DNA from: CAZKDV01 sp964551645
GTDB lineage: Bacteria > Bacteroidota > Bacteroidia > Bacteroidales > DTU049
Direction of reading: 5' to 3'
Length of the DNA stretch: 31,904 bases
Assembly: GCA_964551645.1 (NCBI GenBank)
Contig: CAZKDV010000017.1
Span: 1-31,904 of the forward strand
The notes beneath the pieces are model-generated. The model was not told the origin of the DNA. It saw only the letters and a program-made list of their open reading frames with translations, and made no database searches. Positions 16,285 to 25,643 of the stretch are shown piece by piece (positions within the stretch are counted from its first letter, which is position 1; every line of letters begins with the position of its first letter). A program made the translations under genes and the position numbers.

Positions 16285-17655
16285 TTAATTCAAAAACAAA
16301 TGTTTGTCTTGCAAATGCGGAATATAACAAGTTTGACTTTTTCCAAACCACTTATGTCTGTTCTTTGCAATAATATCATATATGAAATTTCTTAAAAACC
16401 GTGGAATTATGTATAAAGAAAGAAATATTGCTTTCCAACCACCAAGTAGCGACATCGTTTTTAGAAAAGCATCTGATTTGGTATATGTTTTATCATTTAA
16501 TAATAAGACAACTGATTTGTTGATAGGGAATTTAATTTTCTTACTCAAATTTGTAACTGTTTTAGACTCAAAATTCGTATATCTTAATATTTGAGTTTTA
16601 TCATATTTTATTAGCCATTGGACAGTTTTTTTGCAAAGTATGCAATTTCCATCAAAAATTAAAATGGGATATTCGTTAAGTATGTTTTTTTGCTTATAAA
16701 AAGTTTTGGGTGCGTGCTTGTTTGTCATTTTGTCTAAAACTTTTCGCATATCATCAGCCATTTCAATAGTGGTTTTATATCGTTTATTAATGCCATTTTG
16801 TATCATTTTGTGCTTTTGCTCATAATTATAATAATGAGGAGGTTTTGGAAATAATTCACGATGAGTTGATTTTTTAATAATGGCAAAAATAGAATCGGAT
16901 AAATATCTTGTTGAGGGTAATTCCATGCTTAATTGTTGGTCAATTATCATGTGAGGAAATTTATGTGTAAATGGGTGTTTGTCTGTTAAACATTCATATA
17001 GCATAATGCCGATACTATAAATGTCGCTTGCAGGAGAGATGAGATTATGAAAATATAATAATTTTTCAGGGGCGCTATACAAAATATTAAATGGAGTTTT
17101 TGTGCCATTATCCGGATTGAAATGTGGTGTTTTCGATAGCCCAAAGTCTATTATTTTTACCTGAGGATTATTTTTGTTTATTTTGCCATATTGATATTCT
17201 ACGACTATATTTGCAGGTTTTAAATCGCAATGTATAATATTTTGTTTATGGATTTCATCAAATGATTCAAGAATATTTACGAATGTTTTAAGCCAAAATA
17301 TGGTTTTTTGTTTTTTAGAGATAAAGAAAAGTGTTTTTGTGAGTTTTTTTAGGTCAATGCCATGAATATATTCTTTAACTAAAAATAAATGTTCTTTTTG
17401 ATGAATTAGCTCAACAGAGGAACTAATATTGGCATTGATATTTTTTATTAATGCCTCTTGATGGAAATATATTTCAAATAAATTATGTTTTTGTGTATTC
17501 GACTTAAAGTGCTTAATAATAAAAGGATGTCCATCTGTTTGTCTAAATCCAAGAAAAGTTTTTCCAAATTTTGCATCATCTTGAAATACAAATTGTTTTT
17601 CTTCAGGAAAAATTAAATATGTGTCTATTTTGCCTTTAACTTTAATAGATTTCAT
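16285..17655 (-). CDS. Ser/Thr protein kinase fused to a DCC (DUF393) domain
   Basis: A 456-residue two-domain protein from ATG 17655 (the frame extends to TTG 17733 with unlikely residues). Residues about 10-315 form a Hanks-type kinase: Lys48 in FIIKHF, Glu67 in the helix C region, HCDLKPAN (142-149), DFG (170-172), APE (195-197) and Asp211 in SDIYSIGIMLYE. The usual HRD is HCD, so it is a non-RD kinase, while Asp144, Lys146 and Asn149 are kept. Residues about 325-456 match the DCC/DUF393 family: DGNCILC (335-341) with Cys338 and Cys341, and the KSDAFLKTMSLLGG block. DCC domains are thioredoxin-like and putatively redox-active. There is no transmembrane or sensor segment. The gene diverges from the giant surface gene 200 bases away. 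Substrate and signal are unknown. Confidence 0.85.
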   Translation of the reverse strand: MKSIKVKGKIDTYLIFPEEKQFVFQDDAKFGKTFLGFRQTDGHPFIIKHFKSNTQKHNLFEIYFHQEALIKNINANISSSVELIHQKEHLFLVKEYIHGIDLKKLTKTLFFISKKQKTIFWLKTFVNILESFDEIHKQNIIHCDLKPANIVVEYQYGKINKNNPQVKIIDFGLSKTPHFNPDNGTKTPFNILYSAPEKLLYFHNLISPASDIYSIGIMLYECLTDKHPFTHKFPHMIIDQQLSMELPSTRYLSDSIFAIIKKSTHRELFPKPPHYYNYEQKHKMIQNGINKRYKTTIEMADDMRKVLDKMTNKHAPKTFYKQKNILNEYPILIFDGNCILCKKTVQWLIKYDKTQILRYTNFESKTVTNLSKKIKFPINKSVVLLLNDKTYTKSDAFLKTMSLLGGWKAIFLSLYIIPRFLRNFIYDIIAKNRHKWFGKSQTCYIPHLQDKHLFLN

Positions 17656-17823
17656 AGCGTTTACAAAGATGCAGATTTTTTTTGATTTTAGTCGCTTGTT
17701 TTTGAAGCTAATAATAAAAAAATAATATGTCAAAAATCCGATATATACTCATAAAACTATGTTAAAAGTCAAAATAATTAATTCAAACGATTACAAATAT
17801 TCTTTATGCTTATGTTTTTTTAA

Positions 17824-17831
17824 TATATTTG
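17824..17831 (+). promoter_or_regulatory. Probable -7 promoter element of the giant surface gene
   Basis: TATATTTG matches TAnnTTTG and ends 24 bases before the ATG at 17856. The -33 position holds TTTATG rather than TTTG. The whole 17656-17855 gap is AT-rich and is shared with the divergent kinase gene. Confidence 0.38.
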
Positions 17832-17855
17832 CCAAAAATTTAAATATATATATGT

Positions 17856-20800
17856 ATGAAACGATACTTTACAAAATCTAGTAATGAAACAGTACATAAA
17901 AGAAGTATTTTATTAGCATTTTTTGTATTCTTTATTGCATTAAATGGTTATTCTGTTAACAGATATTGGGTTGGTGGTTCAGGTAAATGGGATGATCCGG
18001 CTAAGTGGTCGGAAACTGATGGTGGTGCTGGCGGAGCTTCTGTTCCTATTAGCGTTGATGATGTGTTTTTTACAACACTTTCTGGCTTTAATGCAAATAA
18101 CAGAACAGTAACTTTGCCTATAGGTCCTTCAAATTTGGCGAGAAATATTACGATTAAAACGGAGCTAAACCCAAGTTTAATTTTTACAGGAACAGGTCGT
18201 CTTGATATATATGGCTCAGTTGCTTTGGAAGACAATATGACTTTCACTAATTGGACTGGGAATATGCACTTTTATATGGGTGTTATTGATGGTACTAATA
18301 CTATTAATACTGCAAATAATATATTTTATAATACATTAATTCGCTTTGAGAATAACTTTTCTGGGGATTTTGTTGTTAATGGAGAATTTAAACATGCATT
18401 CAATAAGGATGGAAAGATAGAGATTGAGTTAGTTGGAAAGGTTAATACTATTGCTTTTAACGATTTGGTCGTAGTCTCGGGCAATATGATCCTGATGTCA
18501 GGAACTGCTATTTTGAATAAAGGGTTTGACCAGTCAGGGACTTCATCTATAATCACAATACACAATAATACAATTTTTCACTCTTATAGTAGTGGTGCTG
18601 TGTATAGGTTTGCAAACTACGGAGAAGCGTATTTGCATGGTCAAGTATATAGTTTCGGAGAAGTGTTAGGCGGCTCAACAGCATCGCCTACAGCTCCTCA
18701 GGTGTTAGATATTGAAGACTGTACAATAAATATGACAATGTCTGGTGCGTACTGGAAGTGGGGAAAAGGTTTGCCAAACACATTTAAGTCAAATAATTCA
18801 GTTATTAACTTTAGTTCAGATGCAGCTGAGTTCTATCCGTTTAGTTTAGAATTTAATGTTGTAAATATTGAAGCTAGCGCAAGCTATGGCAAAGATTATT
18901 TTACAATTGCTTTTGAGGGAACTAACCCTGCTTCAGCGACTTATACTCCATCGTTTAATCACTTAAATATTTATAATAATTGTTTGTTTAGGATAACTGG
19001 TAAAGGTTTTAATCCAAGAATTAAAAATACCCTTCACTTTGAAAAAGAACATTCTTATTTTACAGATTTAGAAGATAATGTTACTTTGGGTAATACTTTT
19101 TACATTGAAATGCTTTCAGGCTCAAAACTTGATATGCAAGCAACATGTACGAAACCAATTTGGTTAAATAAGATGTCATTTCACTTTAATCCAAGTGTTA
19201 CAATCTTAGCTGATAATATCATCAGTACAAATATTTTTGCAAGTGGTTCATCAACTCCATATAATATTGGAGCAAATAGCTATATTATGCCTTATACGAC
19301 ACATGTGGGCTGGAATATTGGAACACCAAATCATAGAAACTTAGTTTGGGTTGGTCCAATTCCTAAAGATACCAATGATGAGCAAACTTATGCAATTTGG
19401 GGTGATGAAAATAATTGGAGAGATTTAGCCATTGATCCAAGTGCAATTTCAGGACCTGGATATACTGCTGGTACTCCTGTTTGTCCTCCAACACATGTTG
19501 ATTCAGTTGTTTTTCCTAATAATTCTTATGTGCTTTGTGATGCTAATATTTCATATACAGAAGGTATGAATTGGCTTGGAAATGGTAGAATATTTGGGAA
19601 TGATAAGCAAGAAATAGAAGTTTGGGGATCTCTACATCTTAGTAAACAAATGCGAAATGATTTTCAAGGTACATTTTGGTTCCGTTCGGATAGACCATAT
19701 AGATGTCATATTACTACAAATAATCAAGAATTTGACAGAGGAGTTGTGTTTAATTCGGCAGATGGAAACGGTTCTTGGGAATTGAAAGACACATTGAAAG
19801 TTCCAATTGTTGATGGAGATGCGGGTTTTAGCAATAATAGTGCTTCATTTAAATTGCTAAGTGGGCATTTTCACTCTGGAGATGCTACTTGCACACAAGG
19901 GAATGGACACACTATATTAGTTTATGGCATGTATCTTGGTGGTGGAAGCATTCACTTGTACGATAGCGATGTATATGTGTATGGACATGCTTCTGTTACT
20001 GGAAAAAATTATGTTGCAACTGCTGGAGTTTCAATTCATGCTGGAACATCTCACATATATTTTTCAGATGTTTTAAATCCTAATGATTATGCTATTCCAA
20101 GAATAGATTTAGGTCCAAATCACAAATATTTTGATATTACAATTGATGTTCCATCTGTTGGTGTTTATGCAAGTAGAACCCATTTCGTTAATATTAATAA
20201 TAATGTGATTCATCACTTAAATATTGAGCCAAATACATCTATCCTTTTTGGAGGTTCAGGGATAAATCAAATTAAAAAAATTAATGCTTTATCTGATCGT
20301 AAAACTTTTTTATGTGCTACTTCTAATAATAATCCCACATATAACAATAATAATCAAATGATAGTGGATTCTTTGATATCAAAAGGACCCATAGACTTTG
20401 GACATTTCACTCGCATTCTTTCTTATATTGAATTATCTCCAAGTTATACATACAACTTAGGAACATCTACTTCAGGAAGCACAGCAATTACCTTGAGTTT
20501 ATATGGTGCATCTGCTAATATACTACATCCATCATATACCTGCTCTAATAAATCATACTCATATCTGGGTGCTCATGCAGTTTTCCCTGGTACATGTTCA
20601 AATCCCATTATGATTAATAATGGACAAATACAAGTGTCTTCTCCAATATCAGTTCAAGCAACTTATGTTACAGTAAACAATAATACAGCTTATGGTCAAT
20701 ATATTCCAATTGTTAACTTAGGAGGAATTTTATTAGGAAATACAAGTGGATGGGTAGGTAGTGACCCAGCTCCTCGTAAATTAAGATGGGTAGATGTTTC

Positions 20801-23800
20801 CAATAATGAAAACAATATCGGAAATTGGAATGATGAAGATTATTGGGAGCAAGTTTTGCCAGTGTATCAATCAGCACCTCAGTGTCCTCCAACAAGAATA
20901 GATACTGCCTTATTTGATGATCAATCTTTTTCAGCTTTAGCCCAAAAAGTTAATATTGACTTGCCAACGCAAGCTGAGGTAGCATCTATGTATTGGGAGA
21001 ACATTTCAGAATGGGTAGCACCTGAATTAATTTCAAAAAGTTCACAAGTCTTACATATATTTGCCAACTTAAGTTTCTATAGCAATATGAAACAAAACTT
21101 TTCAGGAGTTGTAATTTTTAGAGGAATACCTACGCCAGAGTACCCTGCATTTAAGATATATACTGCAAATAAAGAATTTAATAACCACATTAGATTTCAA
21201 GGAGATTCAGACAACACATTATGGTATGTTATGGATACTATTCACATGCCTTCAAAAATTTTATACTTAGATAGAGGGAACTTACATACACAAGGGCATG
21301 GAATTAATATAGCCAAATTTATATCAAATTCTAGCGATAAGAGATTTATTGATATATCAAACTCTGTTGTAACAGTGAGAGCTTCAACTGACAATGTTTG
21401 GGATGTTGGGGGTGGAGTAACAGATGGGGTTGTTACTTTGTTTAATATTAATTCTGATAACTCAATTATTCATAATATTGCTCATGGTATAGCAAGCTTT
21501 AGTTTAGGTGGTAGAAAATACAATGTTATTAAATCAACATCTGGCTCAGTCAGAATAAATCCATCTCAATTTAGGCGAGATACCATCAATCATTTGATTG
21601 ATGCTCCTGGAGGAATTACTTCTTATGAAAGTGTCATCAATGTAAATTCAATTTATGTAAAAAAAGCAGAGTTTAATCGTCCTGTAAATATCAATAGCTC
21701 TCCTGGTTATTATGATACAGTGTATTTTGCTCAAAATGCAACTTTTTCAACAAATAATAAATATTTTAGTCATGTCTATTTCCCACCAGGTAAGACTTAT
21801 ACTTTTAATGTTGGGACAGTTCAATGGTTTGAAAATGATTGTCAAGTTGATTTAGTTGGTACAATAAATAACAATATACAGTTTTATTCAAATTCGACTG
21901 CGGAAACTGCCTTTTTGAGAAAGGATAGTGGCTTTTTCTGTGCTGACTATATTAATATGCGTGATATTACAGCTGTCGGAAACGGTCAAAATCCTCTATC
22001 TTGTACAAGCTTTGGAGAGCCAGTTAGTACTGTTTGTCAGCCGGAAACTCCTAATTCTTGGATAGTATCAGCATGTGATACTATAACAGATTTAAGTTCT
22101 TCTTGTGGTCCGTGGGTGATTTTTGACACCAATAGAGGTAGAGCAGATTTTAATGCAGGCGAAAATGCTGATTTACAAGGTAATGTACATGGTTGGGCTA
22201 AACGAGATTATGGAACTTTACCTTATGTAACATTAACAGATTATGCTCCAGTTTCCATTTGTCAAGGAGAAAAAGTACCAATTACTTATCAGATAACCGG
22301 ACAATTGCCAATTTCTTTGACTACACAATATACGATCAATGGAGAAACTCATTTTGATGATATTTTGTTTATGGATACTAGTTTGTTCTCAGGAGGTTCC
22401 GGTTCGACAAACGATCCATATATATATCATGATACGATTGTTGCTAAAGATACTGATTTGTCTATTGTAATATCAAATATTTCGGTCAATGTTTTTCGCT
22501 GTTTTAATGCAGATTACCTAAATGCAAACGCAAAAACAATTACAGTATTTCCTGTTCCTTATGATATTACTCCAATTGCTAATCCAAATCCGGTTTGCAA
22601 TGGTTCGTGGACATACATCAAAGCTAATTCAGAGTTTGTAGATGATAAGTATCAAATTTTTGATTCTCCAAATGGAAATTTAATTGGAAGTTTTTCTCCA
22701 AATGATTCTTTATATTTTGGTCCGATATTTAAAGACACTACAATTTATGTTACTGGCTTTACTTTGGCAGGTTGCTCTTATCAGATTCCATATACTATTT
22801 ATGGTGATGGTCCTTGCGTAACTGATTTATTAGTTACAAAAAGTGCAGTTGATATGAACCCAGAAGTAAATACGAATATTAATTTTACTATATATGTAAA
22901 AAATAATGGTCCAAGTAATGCTACAGGAGTTGTTGTAACTGATGTTTTATCTTCAGCTTACGAGTTTGTTAGTGCTTCGCCTTCAAAAGGGATATGGGTT
23001 GATCCAAATTGGAATGTTGGAGATTTAGGTTGGAATGAAGAAGCATCTATTACGATAATAGCTAAAGTAAAACCAAATGAAATAGGAAATTATTCAAATA
23101 CAGCTATAGTTTCAGGGAATGAGACTGATCCTGACCCATTAAATAATACTTCAGATATAATGCCAGATCCATTACAGATTGTTGATTTAGAGGTAGAAAA
23201 GTCTATTGACAATGTCAATCCTTATGTAGGAGATACTGTTGTTTTTACTATCATAGCTAAAAATAATGGACCAAGCAACGCAACAGGAATAGTTGTAAAT
23301 GATCCTATTCCATCTGGATTTACAATTGTATCTGTAAATACTAGTGTTGGAGTATGGAACTCTCCCGACTGGGAAATTGGTGCTTTTGATGTAGGCGTTT
23401 TAGAAACAATGACGATAACAGCAATAGTTAATCCTAACGAAATAGGCAATTATACGAATATTGCAAATATTACAGGAAATGTGATTGATACAGATTTATC
23501 AAATAATACTTCTGAAGTTGTATGCGAACCAATACAATTGGCTGATTTGCAACTATTAAAAACTGTTACTAATACTATCGCTAATGTTGGAGATACATTA
23601 GAGTTTATATTAGAAGTGAAAAACAATGGTATTAGTCATGCTACAGGAGTGATAGTTGAAGATGTAATCCCTAATGGATATAATTATGTTTCTCATATTG
23701 CTAGTCAAGGTGATTATAATAACTATACAGGAATTTGGAATGTTGAAACTGTTTTGGTTGATGCAACTGCAACACTTCAATTGTTTGTTATTGTAAATCC

Positions 23801-25625
23801 TCCAAAGTCTAATACTAAGTATTTAAATGTTGCAAATGTTAAAGGAGATCAACAAGATAATGACTTAAGCAATAATACTGATAGCGCTAAGATTATTCCA
23901 TTGCAAAGTGATATAGCTGTAACAAAAACAGTTGATAATAATACACCACAAGTAGGTGGTCAAGTTAAATTTACTATTACTGCTTCAAATCTTGGCATTG
24001 ATGCGGCTACAAATGTAATACTTAAAGATTTATTAGAAAATGGATTTATTTATGTTAGTCATGAGGAATCTGTTGGAACATATAATGAAAATATCGGTTT
24101 GTGGGATATTGGAACACTTGCAGTTGGTCAAACAGAAGAGTTGACAATTGTTGCTAAGATAAATACTCCGCTTGTCGGTGTTGTATTCTCTAATATTGCT
24201 GAAGTTTACCATAGTGATCAGTATGACCCAAATGTGTCTAACAATAAAGCATCTTTGGTGCTTGTTCCATTGACAGCTGATCTTGCAATAAAAAAATCAG
24301 TTGATATAATGATTCCTGCTGTTGGTGAAACAATTAAATTTGAAATACTTATAACAAATAACGGTCCAAGTGATGCAAATAATATAGTTGTGTCAGAGCA
24401 AATTCCAAATGGATATACCTATGTGTCAAGCACAGTTTCTCAAGGTACTTATGATAATGCTATAGGATTGTGGACAATAGGTAGTTTAACTAACAAAGCA
24501 ACCGCAACTTTATCAATTTATGCAATAGTTAATGCTCCTAATGCAGGAGTTGATTATCGAAACAAAGTTGATATTGTTGCAGCAGATGAGTATGACCCAG
24601 ATTTAACTAATAACTCAGATGAAGTTTCAATTATATCACATCAGTCAGATTTAGAGGTAATAAAAACAGTTAATAATGCTAATCCTTATGTTGGAGAAGA
24701 GATTATATTTACAATAGTTGCGAAAAATAATGGAACACATCCTGCTTCAGGGGTGAAAGTTACAGATGTTCTTGCTTCTGGTTATACATTTGTCAATTCA
24801 ACAACAACATCAGGAACTTGGGAAGCACCTGTATGGAATATTGGATATCTTGCCGTTGGGCAGTTGGAAACTATAAAAATAACCGCAATAGTGAACACTT
24901 CTGGAGATTATTCGAATATTGCAGTAATTGAAGGTAATGACTATGATCAAGATACTACAAACAATATTTCTTCGCTTCTATTAAACCCACTAGCCGTTGC
25001 TGATTTAGCTGTTGTTAAAACTGTTAATAATGAAGAACCTAAACCGGGTGAAGAAGTAATTTTTACTATTACGGCTACTAATAACGGACCGAGCAAAGCT
25101 ACAGCTGTAAAAGTAACAGATGTTATTCAAGATGGATTTACTTTTGTAAGTGCATTAACTAATATTGGTAACTGGAACGGAAGTGAATGGACTATTGGAG
25201 ATTTGGAAAAAGATGAGGTTGCTATTCTTGATTTAACAGTTAAAGTTAATCCAAGCGGTACTTATGTAAATACCGCCAATATAGAAGGAGCAGAATATGA
25301 TCCTGATTTAACAAATAATTTCTCAACAGTATCAATTTTAGCCGATTTGCATGTCCCAAGAGGTTTTTCTCCAAATGGTGATGGTGTTAACGACACATTT
25401 ATCATTAGAGGAGCAGAAAATTATCCAAATAACACATTGGTAATTTATAACCGATGGGGTAATAAAGTATATGAAGCATCGCCTTATATAAATGATTGGG
25501 ATGGAACATCAATGTTTGGTTTAACATACGGAATAGATGATTTGCCTGTCGGAACTTATTTCTTCATTTTCGATATGGGAGATAATCAAGGTTATGTTAA
25601 AGGTTATGTGTATTTAAGTAGATAA
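17856..25625 (+). CDS. Giant T9SS cell-surface protein with DUF11 repeats and type B CTD
   Basis: A 2589-residue protein made for export and surface display. A hydrophobic signal segment (SILLAFFVFFIALNGYS) spans about residues 17-33. Three large modules follow, starting at about residues 35, 494 and 974. Each opens with a tryptophan box (RYWVGGSGKW; RNLVWVGP; RKLRWVDV) and the last two have CPPT. Near each end is a Cys box at C431, C914 and C1362. A cysteine-containing, Ig/PKD-like region spans about 1410-1655. Seven DUF11 repeats of 114-123 residues start at 1656, 1776, 1896, 2018, 2141, 2264 and 2382. Residues 2496-2589 are a gliding-motility-associated type B C-terminal sorting domain (FSPNGDGVNDTF, IYNRWG, LPVGTYFFIF). 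It is the first gene of a run with PorP/SprF-like and OmpA genes. Adhesion or gliding is likely; the ligand is unknown. Confidence 0.9.
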   Translation: MKRYFTKSSNETVHKRSILLAFFVFFIALNGYSVNRYWVGGSGKWDDPAKWSETDGGAGGASVPISVDDVFFTTLSGFNANNRTVTLPIGPSNLARNITIKTELNPSLIFTGTGRLDIYGSVALEDNMTFTNWTGNMHFYMGVIDGTNTINTANNIFYNTLIRFENNFSGDFVVNGEFKHAFNKDGKIEIELVGKVNTIAFNDLVVVSGNMILMSGTAILNKGFDQSGTSSIITIHNNTIFHSYSSGAVYRFANYGEAYLHGQVYSFGEVLGGSTASPTAPQVLDIEDCTINMTMSGAYWKWGKGLPNTFKSNNSVINFSSDAAEFYPFSLEFNVVNIEASASYGKDYFTIAFEGTNPASATYTPSFNHLNIYNNCLFRITGKGFNPRIKNTLHFEKEHSYFTDLEDNVTLGNTFYIEMLSGSKLDMQATCTKPIWLNKMSFHFNPSVTILADNIISTNIFASGSSTPYNIGANSYIMPYTTHVGWNIGTPNHRNLVWVGPIPKDTNDEQTYAIWGDENNWRDLAIDPSAISGPGYTAGTPVCPPTHVDSVVFPNNSYVLCDANISYTEGMNWLGNGRIFGNDKQEIEVWGSLHLSKQMRNDFQGTFWFRSDRPYRCHITTNNQEFDRGVVFNSADGNGSWELKDTLKVPIVDGDAGFSNNSASFKLLSGHFHSGDATCTQGNGHTILVYGMYLGGGSIHLYDSDVYVYGHASVTGKNYVATAGVSIHAGTSHIYFSDVLNPNDYAIPRIDLGPNHKYFDITIDVPSVGVYASRTHFVNINNNVIHHLNIEPNTSILFGGSGINQIKKINALSDRKTFLCATSNNNPTYNNNNQMIVDSLISKGPIDFGHFTRILSYIELSPSYTYNLGTSTSGSTAITLSLYGASANILHPSYTCSNKSYSYLGAHAVFPGTCSNPIMINNGQIQVSSPISVQATYVTVNNNTAYGQYIPIVNLGGILLGNTSGWVGSDPAPRKLRWVDVSNNENNIGNWNDEDYWEQVLPVYQSAPQCPPTRIDTALFDDQSFSALAQKVNIDLPTQAEVASMYWENISEWVAPELISKSSQVLHIFANLSFYSNMKQNFSGVVIFRGIPTPEYPAFKIYTANKEFNNHIRFQGDSDNTLWYVMDTIHMPSKILYLDRGNLHTQGHGINIAKFISNSSDKRFIDISNSVVTVRASTDNVWDVGGGVTDGVVTLFNINSDNSIIHNIAHGIASFSLGGRKYNVIKSTSGSVRINPSQFRRDTINHLIDAPGGITSYESVINVNSIYVKKAEFNRPVNINSSPGYYDTVYFAQNATFSTNNKYFSHVYFPPGKTYTFNVGTVQWFENDCQVDLVGTINNNIQFYSNSTAETAFLRKDSGFFCADYINMRDITAVGNGQNPLSCTSFGEPVSTVCQPETPNSWIVSACDTITDLSSSCGPWVIFDTNRGRADFNAGENADLQGNVHGWAKRDYGTLPYVTLTDYAPVSICQGEKVPITYQITGQLPISLTTQYTINGETHFDDILFMDTSLFSGGSGSTNDPYIYHDTIVAKDTDLSIVISNISVNVFRCFNADYLNANAKTITVFPVPYDITPIANPNPVCNGSWTYIKANSEFVDDKYQIFDSPNGNLIGSFSPNDSLYFGPIFKDTTIYVTGFTLAGCSYQIPYTIYGDGPCVTDLLVTKSAVDMNPEVNTNINFTIYVKNNGPSNATGVVVTDVLSSAYEFVSASPSKGIWVDPNWNVGDLGWNEEASITIIAKVKPNEIGNYSNTAIVSGNETDPDPLNNTSDIMPDPLQIVDLEVEKSIDNVNPYVGDTVVFTIIAKNNGPSNATGIVVNDPIPSGFTIVSVNTSVGVWNSPDWEIGAFDVGVLETMTITAIVNPNEIGNYTNIANITGNVIDTDLSNNTSEVVCEPIQLADLQLLKTVTNTIANVGDTLEFILEVKNNGISHATGVIVEDVIPNGYNYVSHIASQGDYNNYTGIWNVETVLVDATATLQLFVIVNPPKSNTKYLNVANVKGDQQDNDLSNNTDSAKIIPLQSDIAVTKTVDNNTPQVGGQVKFTITASNLGIDAATNVILKDLLENGFIYVSHEESVGTYNENIGLWDIGTLAVGQTEELTIVAKINTPLVGVVFSNIAEVYHSDQYDPNVSNNKASLVLVPLTADLAIKKSVDIMIPAVGETIKFEILITNNGPSDANNIVVSEQIPNGYTYVSSTVSQGTYDNAIGLWTIGSLTNKATATLSIYAIVNAPNAGVDYRNKVDIVAADEYDPDLTNNSDEVSIISHQSDLEVIKTVNNANPYVGEEIIFTIVAKNNGTHPASGVKVTDVLASGYTFVNSTTTSGTWEAPVWNIGYLAVGQLETIKITAIVNTSGDYSNIAVIEGNDYDQDTTNNISSLLLNPLAVADLAVVKTVNNEEPKPGEEVIFTITATNNGPSKATAVKVTDVIQDGFTFVSALTNIGNWNGSEWTIGDLEKDEVAILDLTVKVNPSGTYVNTANIEGAEYDPDLTNNFSTVSILADLHVPRGFSPNGDGVNDTFIIRGAENYPNNTLVIYNRWGNKVYEASPYINDWDGTSMFGLTYGIDDLPVGTYFFIFDMGDNQGYVKGYVYLSR
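17958..22080 (+). repeat. Three tandem W-box/C-box modules in the giant gene
   Basis: Three protein-level repeats begin near 17958, 19335 and 20775, with 459 and 480 residues between successive starts. Each starts with an aromatic W-box followed by a W-D/E-N-W stretch and a D-x-V/A-x-F motif. Each then carries a beta-rich body and a late cysteine motif (C431, C914, C1362). Modules 1 and 2 close in a GW motif just before the next W-box. Sequence identity between them is low except at these landmarks, so the duplication is old. Confidence 0.65.
22821..25340 (+). repeat. Array of seven DUF11 repeats
   Basis: Seven repeats start at nucleotides 22821, 23181, 23541, 23907, 24276, 24645 and 24999, each opening with a (T/V/A/S)DL or SDI motif plus K(S/T) and containing a (N/S)NG or NLG turn. 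They form two subtypes: repeats 1, 2, 6 and 7 contain a G-x-W...W-(N/E/T)-(I/V)-G stretch, while repeats 3, 4 and 5 are slightly longer (122-123 residues) and carry G-x-Y-x-N/D...G-(I/L)-W instead. Repeats 1 and 2 share the motif NNGPSNATG encoded with different synonymous codons. Confidence 0.85.
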
Positions 25626-25643
25626 TAATAAAAACAAAGTACA

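Noticed and set aside
17656..17733. TTG-started extension of the kinase-DCC protein
   Set aside because: The 26 added residues are rich in Phe, Lys and Ile as expected of translated AT-rich intergenic DNA. ATG 17655 is preferred.
17841..17855. TA-rich microsatellite before the giant gene, as a phase-variation tract
   Set aside because: The run is short and imperfect, and it lies between the -7 element and the ATG without an evident slip-prone unit longer than a few repeats.
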